Source: JANOSH01 sp031415695 (lineage in GTDB: Bacteria; Actinomycetota; Acidimicrobiia; Acidimicrobiales; Ilumatobacteraceae). From it: a stretch of DNA of 26,175 nt. Under the pieces are notes generated by a model. The model had not been told where the DNA came from, ran no database searches, and worked only from the letters and a program-made list of their open reading frames with translations. This document shows positions 14,044 to 22,487 of this stretch, piece after piece (within the stretch, counting starts at the first letter, position 1; every line of letters begins with the position of its first letter). The position numbers and the translations under genes are program-made. The stretch covers positions 1-26,175 of the forward strand of contig JANOSH010000029.1 in NCBI GenBank assembly GCA_031415695.1. The letters are read 5' to 3'.

Positions 14044-15234
14044 ATGAAACCACTCGATGGAATCCGCGTACTCGAGTTCTCGACCATGATCACGGCGTCG
14101 TTCGCTGCGATGATGCTCGCCGAACAGGGCGCAGAAGTTATCAAGGTCGAACCGGTCGATGCCGGCGATCCAATGCGCTACATCGGGTCGAGCAAGGGCG
14201 GCGTGTCGGCGCTTTTCGCAAGTTGCAATCGGGGTAAGCGTTCGCTACGCCTCGATCTGAAGACGGATCGGGGTCGAGCAGTGATCGAGCAACTTGCCGA
14301 CCACACCGATGTCGTGCTCACCAACTACCGGCCAGGTGTTATGGATGGGTTGGGTCTGGGTAGCAGCGACCTTCGCGACCGTAACCCTCGGCTGATCTAC
14401 GGCGCCGTCACCGGTTTCGGCACGCAAGGCCCGCAACGCGATGCGCCCGCGTATGACCCGATTATTCAAGCCCAGACGGGCATGACTGCGGTGCAGGGCC
14501 AAGGCAAGGGAACACGAGAGTTCATTCGCACGCTGATGTGCGACAAGGTCACGGCGTACACGATCTGCCAGGCCGTCACCACGGCTCTGTACGTCCGGGA
14601 ACGAACGGGAACAGGGCAACACATCGACCTGTCGATGATGGACGCCGGGCTCTACTTTCTGTTTCCCGACGGCTTCATGCACTGCACGCTGCTCGACGAC
14701 GATGTCACGCACCTGCCACCGCTCAACGAGATGCTCTACGACGTCAACGACACCGCCGACGGAGGCATCACGGTCTCGGCGGCGACACCGGCCCAGCAGG
14801 TCGGGCTGCTGACGGCTATCGGGCGCCTCGATCTGTTCGCCGACGAGCGCTTCAACTCGATGGAGAAGCTCATTCAGAACCTCGAAGCATTCCGAGCCGA
14901 AATGAAAGCGACGATGGCCACCTTCACCACCGACGACCTGCTGACGCGGCTCCAAGAGAACGACGTGCCTGCTGCCCGGCTTCTCGACTACGACGAGGTG
15001 TTCGCCCACCCCCAGTACGAGGCGAACGACAGCGTCGACGTTAGCGTGCACCCGCAGCTTGGTTCGATGCGGCGAGTGAAGCCACCCGCTCGCTTCGATG
15101 GCCAGCGGCTAGCTCCCGCATCCGACAGCCCGGAACACGGTGCGAACACCACCGAGGTGCTGCGCGAACTCGGCTACAGCGCAAAAGAGATCGACTCGAT
15201 GATCGCCGACAACGTCGCTCGACCGGCAGACTGA
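14044..15234 (+). CDS. CaiB/BaiF family (class III) CoA-transferase
   Basis: This enzyme moves CoA between carboxylic acids through an aspartyl-CoA thioester in the cytoplasm. It has 396 residues, normal for the family. Signs are the N-terminal PLDGIRVLEFSTMITASFAAMMLAEQGAEVIKVEP block (quoted from two adjoining stretches), GKRSLRLDLKTDRG, the catalytic Asp in MCDKVTAYTICQAVTTALY (about residue 173), RTGTGQHIDLSMMDAGL, and the small-domain QENDVPAARLLDYDEVFAHPQ. AAAGAGGAG at 14032-14040 gives a strong ribosome-binding site for ATG 14044, unlike the many leaderless genes here. The substrate cannot be predicted; bile-acid, carnitine and alpha-methylacyl branches all share these features. Confidence 0.93.
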   Translation: MKPLDGIRVLEFSTMITASFAAMMLAEQGAEVIKVEPVDAGDPMRYIGSSKGGVSALFASCNRGKRSLRLDLKTDRGRAVIEQLADHTDVVLTNYRPGVMDGLGLGSSDLRDRNPRLIYGAVTGFGTQGPQRDAPAYDPIIQAQTGMTAVQGQGKGTREFIRTLMCDKVTAYTICQAVTTALYVRERTGTGQHIDLSMMDAGLYFLFPDGFMHCTLLDDDVTHLPPLNEMLYDVNDTADGGITVSAATPAQQVGLLTAIGRLDLFADERFNSMEKLIQNLEAFRAEMKATMATFTTDDLLTRLQENDVPAARLLDYDEVFAHPQYEANDSVDVSVHPQLGSMRRVKPPARFDGQRLAPASDSPEHGANTTEVLRELGYSAKEIDSMIADNVARPAD

Positions 15235-15254
15235 AGCGCTTGGGATAGCGGCAT

Positions 15255-16289
15255 GTGCCGATGACCCATCGTGGAATGATTCGATGCTCGCTGGCAGCGG
15301 TGCTGTTCGGCATATCCGCACCGGCTGCGTCGCGCCTGGCCGGCAACATGGGTGCGTTCACGCTGGCGGGCTTGCTGTACCTCGGTGCCGCGATCGCAGT
15401 GGTGCCGCTGGTCGGGCGGGTCCGTCCGACACGGCGTGCGGTTGTGCATAGCGCCCCGCGTTTGGCATCGGCCGTCGTGCTGGGCGGTGCTATCGGCCCG
15501 GTGCTGCTTGCCGCTGGGCTCAGCCATGCACCGGCCGCTACGGCGTCGCTGCTATTAAACCTCGAGCTTGTGTTCACGACCGTGCTCGCCTACTTCGTGT
15601 TCCGTGAACACATCGGCTCGGCCGTGGTGGCAGGCACCGTGTTGGTCGTGATCGCCGGGATTGTAGTGGGATGGTCAGGGAACGCCGATCTCCGGTGGGG
15701 GGCGTTGCTGATCGCGGGCGCGTGCCTATGCTGGGGCGTCGACAACTGTGTCACTGCGAACCTCGATGAGCTGGCGCCCGCTCACATCACCCTCGTCAAA
15801 GGTGTTATCGCAGGTGGCGTGAACATCACGATCGGACTCATTTTGGGTGGTGCGCCCGCCGGCTGGCCGATCGTGGGCGCATTGGTGGTCGGCGGGTTCG
15901 GGTATGGAATATCGATCACGCTGTGGGTGGCGGGTGCCCGCGACTTGGGTGCGGCACGTGCGCAGCTCGTGTTTGCAACCGCGCCGTTCGTCGGTGCGAT
16001 TGTGGCGTGGACCGTGTTTACCGACCCGGTGACGACCCGGGAGGTCGTCTCGTTGGTGATCGCCGCTGTCGGGGTCGGTTTCGTGTTGCGCAGCGACCAC
16101 GGTCACGACCATGCTCACCAGCCGATCGAGCACGATCATGAGCACGTGCACGACGATGAGCACCACGACCACATCCACCGCGACGGCGAATTGGTGCGCC
16201 ATCAGCATTCACACCGGCATGATGCCCTCGCACACGTCCACCCTCATGTGCCTGATCTCCACCACCGTCACAACCACACGAGCGCATAG
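15255..16289 (+). CDS. EamA/DMT-family transporter with a histidine-rich C-terminal tail
   Basis: This is an inner-membrane drug/metabolite-type transporter with about ten hydrophobic helices in two EamA repeats (for example AAVLFGISAPAASRLAG and FRLA-like LLLNLELVFTTVLAYFVFREHIG in repeat 1; GALLIAGACLCWGVDNC and LVFATAPFVGAIVAWTVF in repeat 2). Residues after about 280 form a soluble tail in which 23 of the last 64 residues are histidine (HDHEHVHDDEHHDHIH is one part), ending in the patterned HVHPHVPDLHHRHNH. Such tails bind Ni, Zn or Co and are seen in metal exporters, so metal-linked transport is likely. The start is GTG 15255 or ATG 15261; neither has a clear site. It is convergent with MMPL (19-bp gap). 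Confidence 0.88.
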   Translation: MPMTHRGMIRCSLAAVLFGISAPAASRLAGNMGAFTLAGLLYLGAAIAVVPLVGRVRPTRRAVVHSAPRLASAVVLGGAIGPVLLAAGLSHAPAATASLLLNLELVFTTVLAYFVFREHIGSAVVAGTVLVVIAGIVVGWSGNADLRWGALLIAGACLCWGVDNCVTANLDELAPAHITLVKGVIAGGVNITIGLILGGAPAGWPIVGALVVGGFGYGISITLWVAGARDLGAARAQLVFATAPFVGAIVAWTVFTDPVTTREVVSLVIAAVGVGFVLRSDHGHDHAHQPIEHDHEHVHDDEHHDHIHRDGELVRHQHSHRHDALAHVHPHVPDLHHRHNHTSA

Positions 16290-16308
16290 ATCCCGAACGA
16301 CAGGCAGG

Positions 16309-18507
16309 TCAAGCTGGCGAGACGGACACGCGGCCGGCGCTACCGTCGATATCGATGTTCGGTAGGCGCCGGTTGAGCCACCCGGGCAACCACCAGTTGG
16401 CATTGCCCATCAGTTTCATGGTTGCCGGCACCAGCACGATCCGCACGATGGTGGCGTCGACGAATATTGCCGTCGCGAGGCCGAGGCCAAACATCTTGGT
16501 GGTGGGGTCGTCGCCGAGCACGAAGCCGCCAAACACCGAGATCATGATCAGCGCTGCCGACGTGATGACTCGCGCTGTGCTGGCGATGCCGTGCACCACC
16601 GAGGCGTCGTTGTCGCCAGTGTTGAGGTATTCCTCCCGGATGCGCGAGAGCAGGAACACCTCGTAGTCCATCGATAGGCCGAACAGTATTGCGAACATGA
16701 ACATCGGCACGAACGAGACGATCGGCACGGTGGTCTCGAGCCCGATCAGCTCCTTGCCCCACCCCCATTGGAACACCATTACCATCACGCCGTAGGCGGC
16801 ACCGATGCTGAGCAAGTTCAGGATCGCTGCCTTGAGTGGCACCAGGATCGATCGGAACGTCACCATCAACAGCAGAAACGACAGCACCACCACGGAAGCG
16901 ACGAACAACGGCAAGCGGTCCGTCACCCGGCCCGCAACATCAGCGACGTTCGCTGCTTGGCCGCCGACGTGAGCTCGAGCCGGGCTGTCACCAAGGACGG
17001 CAGGGATCACCTCGGTGCGCAGCCGTTCGATGGTCGCTACCGTGGCGTCGTCTTGTGGTGACGACGTCGGGAACACAACAATCGTCGCGACGCCGGCCGT
17101 GGCGTCCGCCTCCGCAGGCGCCGCGTTGGCCACTCCCGGATCGGCAGCGATGGCGGCCGCGAGCGGGCCGACGACGGTGGCATCCTGGCTGATGTCGATG
17201 GCGATGAGCAGCGGGCCGTTGAGCCCTGGTCCGAACCCGTCGGCGACGAGGTCGTAGGCGCGACGTTGCGTGGTCGACTCGGGCAGGGTGCCCTCGTCAG
17301 GGAAGCCCAGCCGCAGCGACAGCACGGGTACCGCGAGCGCCACCAGCAGCGTCGTGCCGCCGACGGCGTAGACCCACGCGTGTCGCGCAACGTGGACGCC
17401 CCAGCGAGCCCATGTCGATTTCTCCGTTGTCGCATCGCCGGCATGCACGCCGCGACGGTGGATCCCCAAGCGGTTGATCCAGTGACCGGCGAGGCCGAGG
17501 AACGCTGGGAGCAGCGTGATCGAGGCAAGCACCATGATGAGCACGATCACCGAGGTGGCCACACCTGCTGCGGTCATGAACGGCACGCCGGCCACGCCAA
17601 GACCGAGGATCGCGATCACCACCGTTCCTCCGGCGAACACGACGGCTTGCCCGGCGGTCGCCACGGCGCGGCCCACGGACTCTTCCACCGACAAGTCACG
17701 AGCCAGGAACTCGCGGTGGCGGGTGACAACAAACAAGGCATAGTCAATGCCGACTCCTAGGCCCACCATCGCTGCGATGTCTGGTACCCACGACGGGATG
17801 TTGATCAGGTATGTGACGAGCGACATCGAGCTAACGCCGAGTGCGAGACCAAAGATCGCCATACCAATCGGCAACCCCATCGCGATCACCGAGCCGAACG
17901 CAATGAGGAGAATGACGATCGCGGCGACGATGCCGATCATCTCGGCACCGGCCTCGGGCTCGTCGAATGCGAAGTACAGGTCGCCACCTGCTTCCACTTG
18001 TAGTACGCCTCCAACTCGGGCCGCGTCGAGCGTTGCGTCAAGGCGTTCGAGATCGGCTTTGGTCAGGGCGTCGAGCACCGGGTACTGAACCTGAATCAGT
18101 ACTACCTTGCCGTCGGGTGACAGCACGCCCATTGACATCGCCGCATTGTTCCCAGCGGCCATCGCGCCGGTTGGGTCGTTGGTGCCGATCACGTGGGGGA
18201 GCGCCTCCACGGTGGCCTGGAGGTTGGCCAGACCGGCGCGAGCCTCGGCCGACGCACCCTGCCAGTCGCCATTCAGGGGCGAAGCGACGACACGGGCGGT
18301 GAGTCCCGCTTGGTCGGATCGGGCTGACGACAACAGGTCCACCGCGAGCTGCGAATCGACACCGGGCACCTCGAACGAGTCCTCGAGGTCACGTCCCCAG
18401 GCGCTCGACGCGCCGAGCACGACGATGGCGGCAATGAACCACACGCCGATTGCGCGCCACGGATGGCGAGCAGCGAATCGGCCCAATCGATACAAACCAG
18501 ACGACAC
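16309..18507 (-). CDS. MMPL-family RND transporter
   Basis: This inner-membrane proton-driven transporter has 732 residues, comparable to actinobacterial MmpL-type exporters of lipids, drugs or other hydrophobic molecules. It has an N-terminal helix (HPWRAIGVWFIAAIVVLGAS), an extracytoplasmic domain, then a bundle with VGLGVGIDYALFVVTRHREF. A second domain follows and a second bundle with ILFGLSMDYEVFLLSRIREEY. These paired D-Y motifs are the proton-relay region of MMPL proteins. GTG 18507 is the start, with AAGGAG 6 nt before it. It is divergent from the two-component system at 18686-20493, a common pairing that suggests the kinase/regulator control the exporter. Confidence 0.93.
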   Translation of the reverse strand: MSSGLYRLGRFAARHPWRAIGVWFIAAIVVLGASSAWGRDLEDSFEVPGVDSQLAVDLLSSARSDQAGLTARVVASPLNGDWQGASAEARAGLANLQATVEALPHVIGTNDPTGAMAAGNNAAMSMGVLSPDGKVVLIQVQYPVLDALTKADLERLDATLDAARVGGVLQVEAGGDLYFAFDEPEAGAEMIGIVAAIVILLIAFGSVIAMGLPIGMAIFGLALGVSSMSLVTYLINIPSWVPDIAAMVGLGVGIDYALFVVTRHREFLARDLSVEESVGRAVATAGQAVVFAGGTVVIAILGLGVAGVPFMTAAGVATSVIVLIMVLASITLLPAFLGLAGHWINRLGIHRRGVHAGDATTEKSTWARWGVHVARHAWVYAVGGTTLLVALAVPVLSLRLGFPDEGTLPESTTQRRAYDLVADGFGPGLNGPLLIAIDISQDATVVGPLAAAIAADPGVANAAPAEADATAGVATIVVFPTSSPQDDATVATIERLRTEVIPAVLGDSPARAHVGGQAANVADVAGRVTDRLPLFVASVVVLSFLLLMVTFRSILVPLKAAILNLLSIGAAYGVMVMVFQWGWGKELIGLETTVPIVSFVPMFMFAILFGLSMDYEVFLLSRIREEYLNTGDNDASVVHGIASTARVITSAALIMISVFGGFVLGDDPTTKMFGLGLATAIFVDATIVRIVLVPATMKLMGNANWWLPGWLNRRLPNIDIDGSAGRVSVSPA

Positions 18508-18634
18508 GATGACTCCTTGCTAGGTCGGCTCGAGCAGGACGCTCGCAATACGACGACGGTCAGCTTGACTGGATAAGTCTTTGCCCGCATCGGTACAACG
18601 GCCACGCGTCTACCGCCCGATCGGTGGAGCCCGA

Positions 18635-18652
18635 ATCGGCCGATCGGCCGAT
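18635..18652. promoter_or_regulatory. 18-bp perfect palindrome between MMPL and histidine-kinase genes
   Basis: ATCGGCCGATCGGCCGAT is fully self-complementary. It lies 34 bp before the kinase start and abuts the expected -35 region for the TACGCT box at 18674-18679. It is a plausible binding site for the NarL-type regulator encoded in the pair. CGATCG-type words are common in this DNA, so the assignment is tentative. Confidence 0.45.
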
Positions 18653-18673
18653 CCGACGAGCGGAACGACGGTC

Positions 18674-18679
18674 TACGCT
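18674..18679 (+). promoter_or_regulatory. Candidate leaderless -10 box of the two-component operon
   Basis: TACGCT lies 6 nt before GTG 18686, identical in sequence and spacing to the box before the ATPase gene at 677. It decides for GTG 18686 over an upstream in-frame start. Confidence 0.55.
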
Positions 18680-18685
18680 GACGCT

Positions 18686-19843
18686 GTGAACACCAGCGGT
18701 CTGCGTGCATTGAGAGCCGAACCGCGCGCCGCGGGTGCACCAGCACGGGTCAATCGCGATTGGGCGCTGCTGGCCGTGCTGCTTGCTGGTTTGGTGGTGG
18801 AGGCAGTGGTGCATCCCGATCTGGTGTGGCGGCCGGTGTCGCTAGCGCTTGGTGCCGCGCTGCCGTTCACTGTGCTGTGGCGGCGTACCCACCCGATTGC
18901 GATGTTGGTCGTCGCTTTTGGCGTGATCCATGTGGTCAGCCTGGCAGCCTTAGTGTTTGAAGACCGACGTTACGAGCTGTACTCATCGGCGTTCGTGCTG
19001 ATCCTCGTGTACTCGTTGTTCCGTTGGGCGTCTGGCCGTGAGATGACGATTGGTTCGATCATCGTGCTCGTGGCGCTCGTGTGGGGGTTGATTACCGACT
19101 CCGACAATGTCAGCGACGTCATCGGCGGGATCATCGTGATGGCGCTACCCGTGGTACTGGGTGTGTCGATCCGTCTGCGGAACACCGTGCGCATGCAGCG
19201 GCTCGACCAGGCCAAGATGCAAGAGCGCGAGCAGTTGGCCCGAGAACTGCACGACACGGTGGCGCACCACGTGTCGGGCATCGCCATCCAGGCCCAGGCT
19301 GGCCGGTTCCTTGCCTCCACCGGGTCGCTCGACGGTGCGGCGTCGGCGTTGGCTGTCATCGAGGAAGAGGCGTCTCGTGCACTCTACGAGATGCGTTCGA
19401 TGATCGGCCTACTGCGCGCCGGTGACCGCTCGCCGGAAATGGCGCCGCAGCGCGGCATCGCCGACATTACGCAGCTGGCGAGCGGAATCCGCCCCGACGG
19501 ACCGCTGATCGACGTTGAATTTGCTGGCGACCTCAACCATCTTCGGCCCGCCGTGGAGGCGGCCGTGTACCGGATGGCACAGGAATCGATCACCAACGTT
19601 GTGCGTCATGCGCGGCACGCCACCCATGTCGAGGTTCGTGTGCGCGGCGACGCCGACGCTGTCCGGTTGACGGTGTGCGACGACGGCGATGCAAGCCAGA
19701 TCGGTTCGAATGGAGCGGGGTTCGGTCTGGTCGGTATGACGGAGCGAGCGACGCTCCTCGGGGGAACGCTCGACGCCGGGCCCGGCCCGAACGGCGGCTG
19801 GACCGTGCACGCCGTGATACCGCGCTCGGCGAGCATCTCATGA
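18686..19843 (+). CDS. Two-component sensor histidine kinase, NarX/DesK-like (HisKA_3)
   Basis: This is a membrane sensor kinase of 385 residues. It has about five hydrophobic segments between residues 25 and 165, for example WALLAVLLAGLVVEAVV, IAMLVVAFGVIHVVSLAALVF and VIGGIIVMALPVVLGVSI, with little extracytoplasmic domain. It probably senses membrane or intramembrane signals. The HisKA_3 dimerisation helix carries phospho-acceptor H189 in EREQLARELHDTVAHHVSGI. The HATPase_c domain shows YRMAQESITNVVRHARHA (N box), VCDDGDA (G1) and GFGLVGMTERATLLGG (G2). Its TGA overlaps the ATG of the response regulator (ATGA, 19840-19843). The neighbouring divergent MMPL exporter suggests control of an export or envelope-stress response. 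Confidence 0.93.
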   Translation: MNTSGLRALRAEPRAAGAPARVNRDWALLAVLLAGLVVEAVVHPDLVWRPVSLALGAALPFTVLWRRTHPIAMLVVAFGVIHVVSLAALVFEDRRYELYSSAFVLILVYSLFRWASGREMTIGSIIVLVALVWGLITDSDNVSDVIGGIIVMALPVVLGVSIRLRNTVRMQRLDQAKMQEREQLARELHDTVAHHVSGIAIQAQAGRFLASTGSLDGAASALAVIEEEASRALYEMRSMIGLLRAGDRSPEMAPQRGIADITQLASGIRPDGPLIDVEFAGDLNHLRPAVEAAVYRMAQESITNVVRHARHATHVEVRVRGDADAVRLTVCDDGDASQIGSNGAGFGLVGMTERATLLGGTLDAGPGPNGGWTVHAVIPRSASIS

Positions 19844-20493
19844 TCCGGGTGCTCATCGCCGACGACCAAGACATCGTCCGTGCCGGCCTCGCCATCATCC
19901 TCAACGGCCAGCCCGACATCGACGTGGTCGGGCAGGCGGTCAACGGTCGTGAAGCGGTAACGATGGCGCGCCAGCTCCGCCCGGACGTGTGCCTGTTCGA
20001 CATTCGAATGCCGCAACTCGACGGTGTCGAGGCCACGCGTCAGCTGGCCGGCCCAGGCGTGGAGCATCCCGTCGCCGTCATCGTGATCACGACCTTCGAC
20101 ACCGATGAATACGTGCACGGGGCACTCAAAGCAGGCGCCCGCGGGTTCCTGTTGAAAGACGCCGGACCCGACCTGCTCGTACAAGCCATCCGCGCCGCAG
20201 CCGCCGGCGATGCGCTGATCGCCCCAAGTGTGACAGCACGCTTGTTGACCACGTTCTCGAACGTCGCCGACCGCACACCACCGGCCCATCCAGTCGAAGC
20301 TCTCACCGAACGCGAGGAGGAGGTGGTGCTAACCGTGGCGCGCGGCCGCACCAATCCCGAGATCGCCGACGAACTGCACATCAGCCTCAGCACCGTCAAG
20401 ACGCATCTCGCTGCGGTGATGACCAAGCTGGGTGCACGCAACCGGGTGGAAATCGCAATGTGGGCGTACGAGACGGGACGCATGCGCCCCTGA
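19840..20493 (+). CDS. NarL/FixJ-family response regulator
   Basis: This is the cognate regulator of the kinase, 217 residues. The receiver domain (about 1-120) has MIRVLIADDQDIVRAGL with D8/D9, phospho-acceptor D54 in VCLFDIRMPQLDGVEA, ITTFDTDEYV and K104 in GFLLKDAGPDLLV. The LuxR-type helix-turn-helix (about 148-210) is LTEREEEVVLTVARG, NPEIADELHISLSTVKTHL, MTKLGARNRVEIAMWAYE. It is translationally coupled to the kinase by ATGA. Proteins of this class bind inverted repeats; the 18-bp palindrome upstream of the operon is a candidate target. The gene is convergent with a decayed VOC gene 22 bp on. Confidence 0.95.
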   Translation: MIRVLIADDQDIVRAGLAIILNGQPDIDVVGQAVNGREAVTMARQLRPDVCLFDIRMPQLDGVEATRQLAGPGVEHPVAVIVITTFDTDEYVHGALKAGARGFLLKDAGPDLLVQAIRAAAAGDALIAPSVTARLLTTFSNVADRTPPAHPVEALTEREEEVVLTVARGRTNPEIADELHISLSTVKTHLAAVMTKLGARNRVEIAMWAYETGRMRP

Positions 20494-20515
20494 CGAACGA
20501 TCACAGCCTCGTTGA

Positions 20516-20935
20516 TCACGACGTGCCGAGCGTGTACCGGATCGGCACGGTCTTGTGGCCGCCGACGAAGGTGGTTTTTGCGCTGCATCTCGTCGGGTGT
20601 CACGTCCTCGATGCTGTGGCCGATATTCCAACGATGCCCAAACGGGTCGAGGATCACTCCCGACCGCTCGCCGTAGAAGGCATCGGTCGGCGGACGCACC
20701 AACGATGCACCCGCCGGTACGGCACGCGCAATGACATCATCAGCGTTGTCGACGTGAAGATGAATCGTCGCACCGAAGTCCAGCTCTGCGTGCCCGATCC
20801 GACCGGCCGGCGTGATCGGCGATGCAGGCTCGTCGAGACGGAACTTTTCTACGGCGCCGAACACATCGCAGTAGAACGTGATTGCAGCGCAGCGTTGCGG
20901 ACGCACAGGTAAGCGAACGACTCGTGAGTAGCCAT
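20516..20935 (-). pseudogene. VOC-family (glyoxalase/PhnB-like) pseudogene
   Basis: ATG 20935 with AAGGAG upstream starts MATHESFAYLCVRNAA, then the frame breaks near 20888. The homologous text continues one frame over as AAITFYCDVFGAVEKFRLDEP; one missing G in the GCTGCG(G)CTGCA context would restore it. The sequence GHAELDFGATIHLHVDN (about 20775-20785) joins two motifs normally separated by about 25-30 residues, so an in-frame deletion is present. VRPPTDAFYGERSGVILDPFGHRW and VTPDEMQRK are typical. A second shift at the A5 run (20575-20579 on the plus strand) restores KTTFVGGHKTVPIRYTLGTS and a stop at 20516. The deletion cannot be a sequencing error, though either single-base shift could be. 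Confidence 0.8.
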
Positions 20936-21085
20936 CGGGACTCCTTCGGTCGGTTACGGCCATCATAGGAATGATGTCTTGAACGAATTTGACCGTGGCG
21001 AGCGAACTCGAAGTTGCGTTTCGCCTTGCTGCTAACCGATAGGGACGTACTTCTTTCGTTGTCAGACCGGTGGCGTCTTTGAAGT

Positions 21086-21368
21086 CTACGAGTTCCTTTC
21101 CTCGTGGTTGCGAACCACGCAAAACTCGTTGCCTTCCGGGTCGGCCAGGGTCATCAAGCCCGAACCGTCCGCTCTCGCGGCGGTCGGCGAGTTGCGCGGC
21201 GCCGAGCCCCAGTAGTCGTCGAATTTCCTCGTCACGCGTGTGTTCCATCGAGAACAGGTCGAAATGGATGCGGTTCTTCGTCGATTTGGAATCAGCCACC
21301 TCGATGAAAAGCAACCGGTGTCCCGTTACGGGGTCGACAATCATGCACTCCTCATGGTGCGGCGGCAA
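21086..21368 (-). pseudogene. Second VOC-family remnant, N-terminally truncated and frameshifted
   Basis: Reading leftwards, IVDPVTGHRLLFIEVADSKS, then TKNRIHFDLFS and DEEIRRLLGLGAAQLADR match the middle of a glyoxalase-like protein of the type with KTVKNRxHLDL. Near 21165-21180 the frame changes, and DGSGLMTLADPEGNEFCVVR continues to a TAG at 21086. The N-terminal ~half of the usual 120-residue-plus protein is absent; to the right of 21368 the DNA instead belongs to an alpha/beta-hydrolase fragment on the other strand. The two partial genes therefore meet at a deletion or rearrangement point near 21370-21390. Confidence 0.72.
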
Positions 21369-21382
21369 TCAAGACGTTTCCG

Positions 21383-21733
21383 GTGGGGATCGGCATGCCG
21401 AAGGTGTCTGCACGATTGCTGCCGTTCATGCCCGGCTGGCGTCAACTCGTCGCGCTCGCTCCCACACTCCGCTACCACATGTCGTTGACTGCGTCGCCGC
21501 CACCCCTGGACATTGCTGCCCAGGTGAGTAGGCCGGTACATGTGATGGTTGGCGAAGGCAGCCCCGAGGAACCGCACCGAGTCGCAGACGCGCTAAGCCG
21601 CACCATCCCCGGAGCCACCCTGGAGAGCCTGGCCGGGCAGGACAACATGGTCTCAGAAAAACCGCTCCTCCCCAGCCTCGTGCGCTTCCTGTGTCCCGAC
21701 CAGTACTTCGCCACGCCAGGAGCCCAACACTGA
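21383..21733 (+). pseudogene. C-terminal fragment of an alpha/beta hydrolase
   Basis: Only the last ~110 residues of an alpha/beta hydrolase can be read: MPGWRQLVALAPTLRYHMSL (cap-region text), RPVHVMVGEGSP (the strand before the acid residue), ALSRTIPGATLESLAGQDN and PSLVRFLCPDQ. The nucleophile elbow G-x-S-x-G is missing altogether. The expected catalytic His in the GQ.H.V motif reads Asn (AGQDNMVSEK; AAC where CAC would give His). It is therefore truncated and catalytically dead. It starts at the same junction where the VOC remnant on the other strand stops resembling its family. Confidence 0.7.
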
Positions 21734-21879
21734 CCGCCGCATCGACATCGTTGAACGTCGAGTTCAACGCAGCGGTCGCGCTGGGTGTCGGCACTCCGAC
21801 CTTGTCTGAGCCGATCAGCGAGATGAGTTTGCTGGAGTCCCGCTTCGAGGGCTTGTCGAACGTTCTGCTGACCTACGAG

Positions 21880-22410
21880 ATGCCGAGCGGGCCGTCTACG
21901 CTCGGGGAAATGTTCGCACGAGAGGCCGACCGTTCCCTCTTGCTGCGCCACCTGGCCTCACAGCGGCACCACGTACTCACCCAGCTCGACGACCTGACCG
22001 ATGCCCAGCTCCGCAGCGTGGTGCTCCCGTCGGGCTGGACTCCGCTTGGCTTGGTGCGTCACCTGACAATGTCCGACGAGCGGTACTGGTTCGACGTAGT
22101 GATGGGGGGCGCTCCGCTCGACTACTGGCCAGAGGGCGCAAACGCCGACTGGCTTGTCAGCCCCGACGAGGCGGCCAGCGACGTGATCGATGCCTATCGT
22201 GCCGCGATCACCCGTTCCGACGAGGTGATCGCTGGCCTCGGGTTGGACCAACCACCGATCCGGCTGGAGCCGTGGTGGTCAGACGCAGGACTCGCGTTCC
22301 CCGATCTGCGTACCGTGATGATGCACGTGATCGTCGAGACCGCAACCCACGCCGGCCACCTCGACGCAGCTCGCGAACTCATCGACGGCCACCAGCACCT
22401 CGTGCTGTGA
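21880..22410 (+). CDS. DinB-like / DUF664 family protein
   Basis: This small four-helix-bundle protein of the DinB superfamily (176 residues from ATG 21880) is of a type often linked to thiol-dependent or metal-dependent enzymes. Landmarks are ADRSLLLRHLASQRHHVLTQL, VLPSGWTPLGLVRHLTMSDERYW, which contains the first conserved His, and the C-terminal MMHVIVETATHAGHLDAAREL, whose HVxxETxxHxGHxD pattern holds the other metal-site histidines. The frame is open further upstream, with ATG at 21826 another possible start, but similarity begins at about 21890. No clear ribosome-binding site is visible for either. The preceding ~145 bp (21734-21879) are probably debris of the decayed region. Confidence 0.82.
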   Translation: MPSGPSTLGEMFAREADRSLLLRHLASQRHHVLTQLDDLTDAQLRSVVLPSGWTPLGLVRHLTMSDERYWFDVVMGGAPLDYWPEGANADWLVSPDEAASDVIDAYRAAITRSDEVIAGLGLDQPPIRLEPWWSDAGLAFPDLRTVMMHVIVETATHAGHLDAARELIDGHQHLVL

Positions 22411-22423
22411 GGCGAGCCAAAGG

Positions 22424-22441
22424 GGCAACCGACGTGTTGCC
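22424..22441 (+). terminator. Possible terminator hairpin after the DinB gene
   Basis: GGCAAC-cgacgt-GTTGCC forms a 6-bp perfect stem 14 bp after the stop codon. Only a weak T-containing stretch follows, so intrinsic termination is uncertain. Confidence 0.35.
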
Positions 22442-22475
22442 GATTCTCCAGACCCTGTCGATGAGCGTGGACGCC

Positions 22476-22481
22476 TAGAGT
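22476..22481 (+). promoter_or_regulatory. Candidate leaderless -10 box of YdeI-like gene
   Basis: TAGAGT lies 6 nt before GTG 22488 and supports this start codon in the absence of any ribosome-binding site. Confidence 0.4.
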
Positions 22482-22487
22482 CTGATC

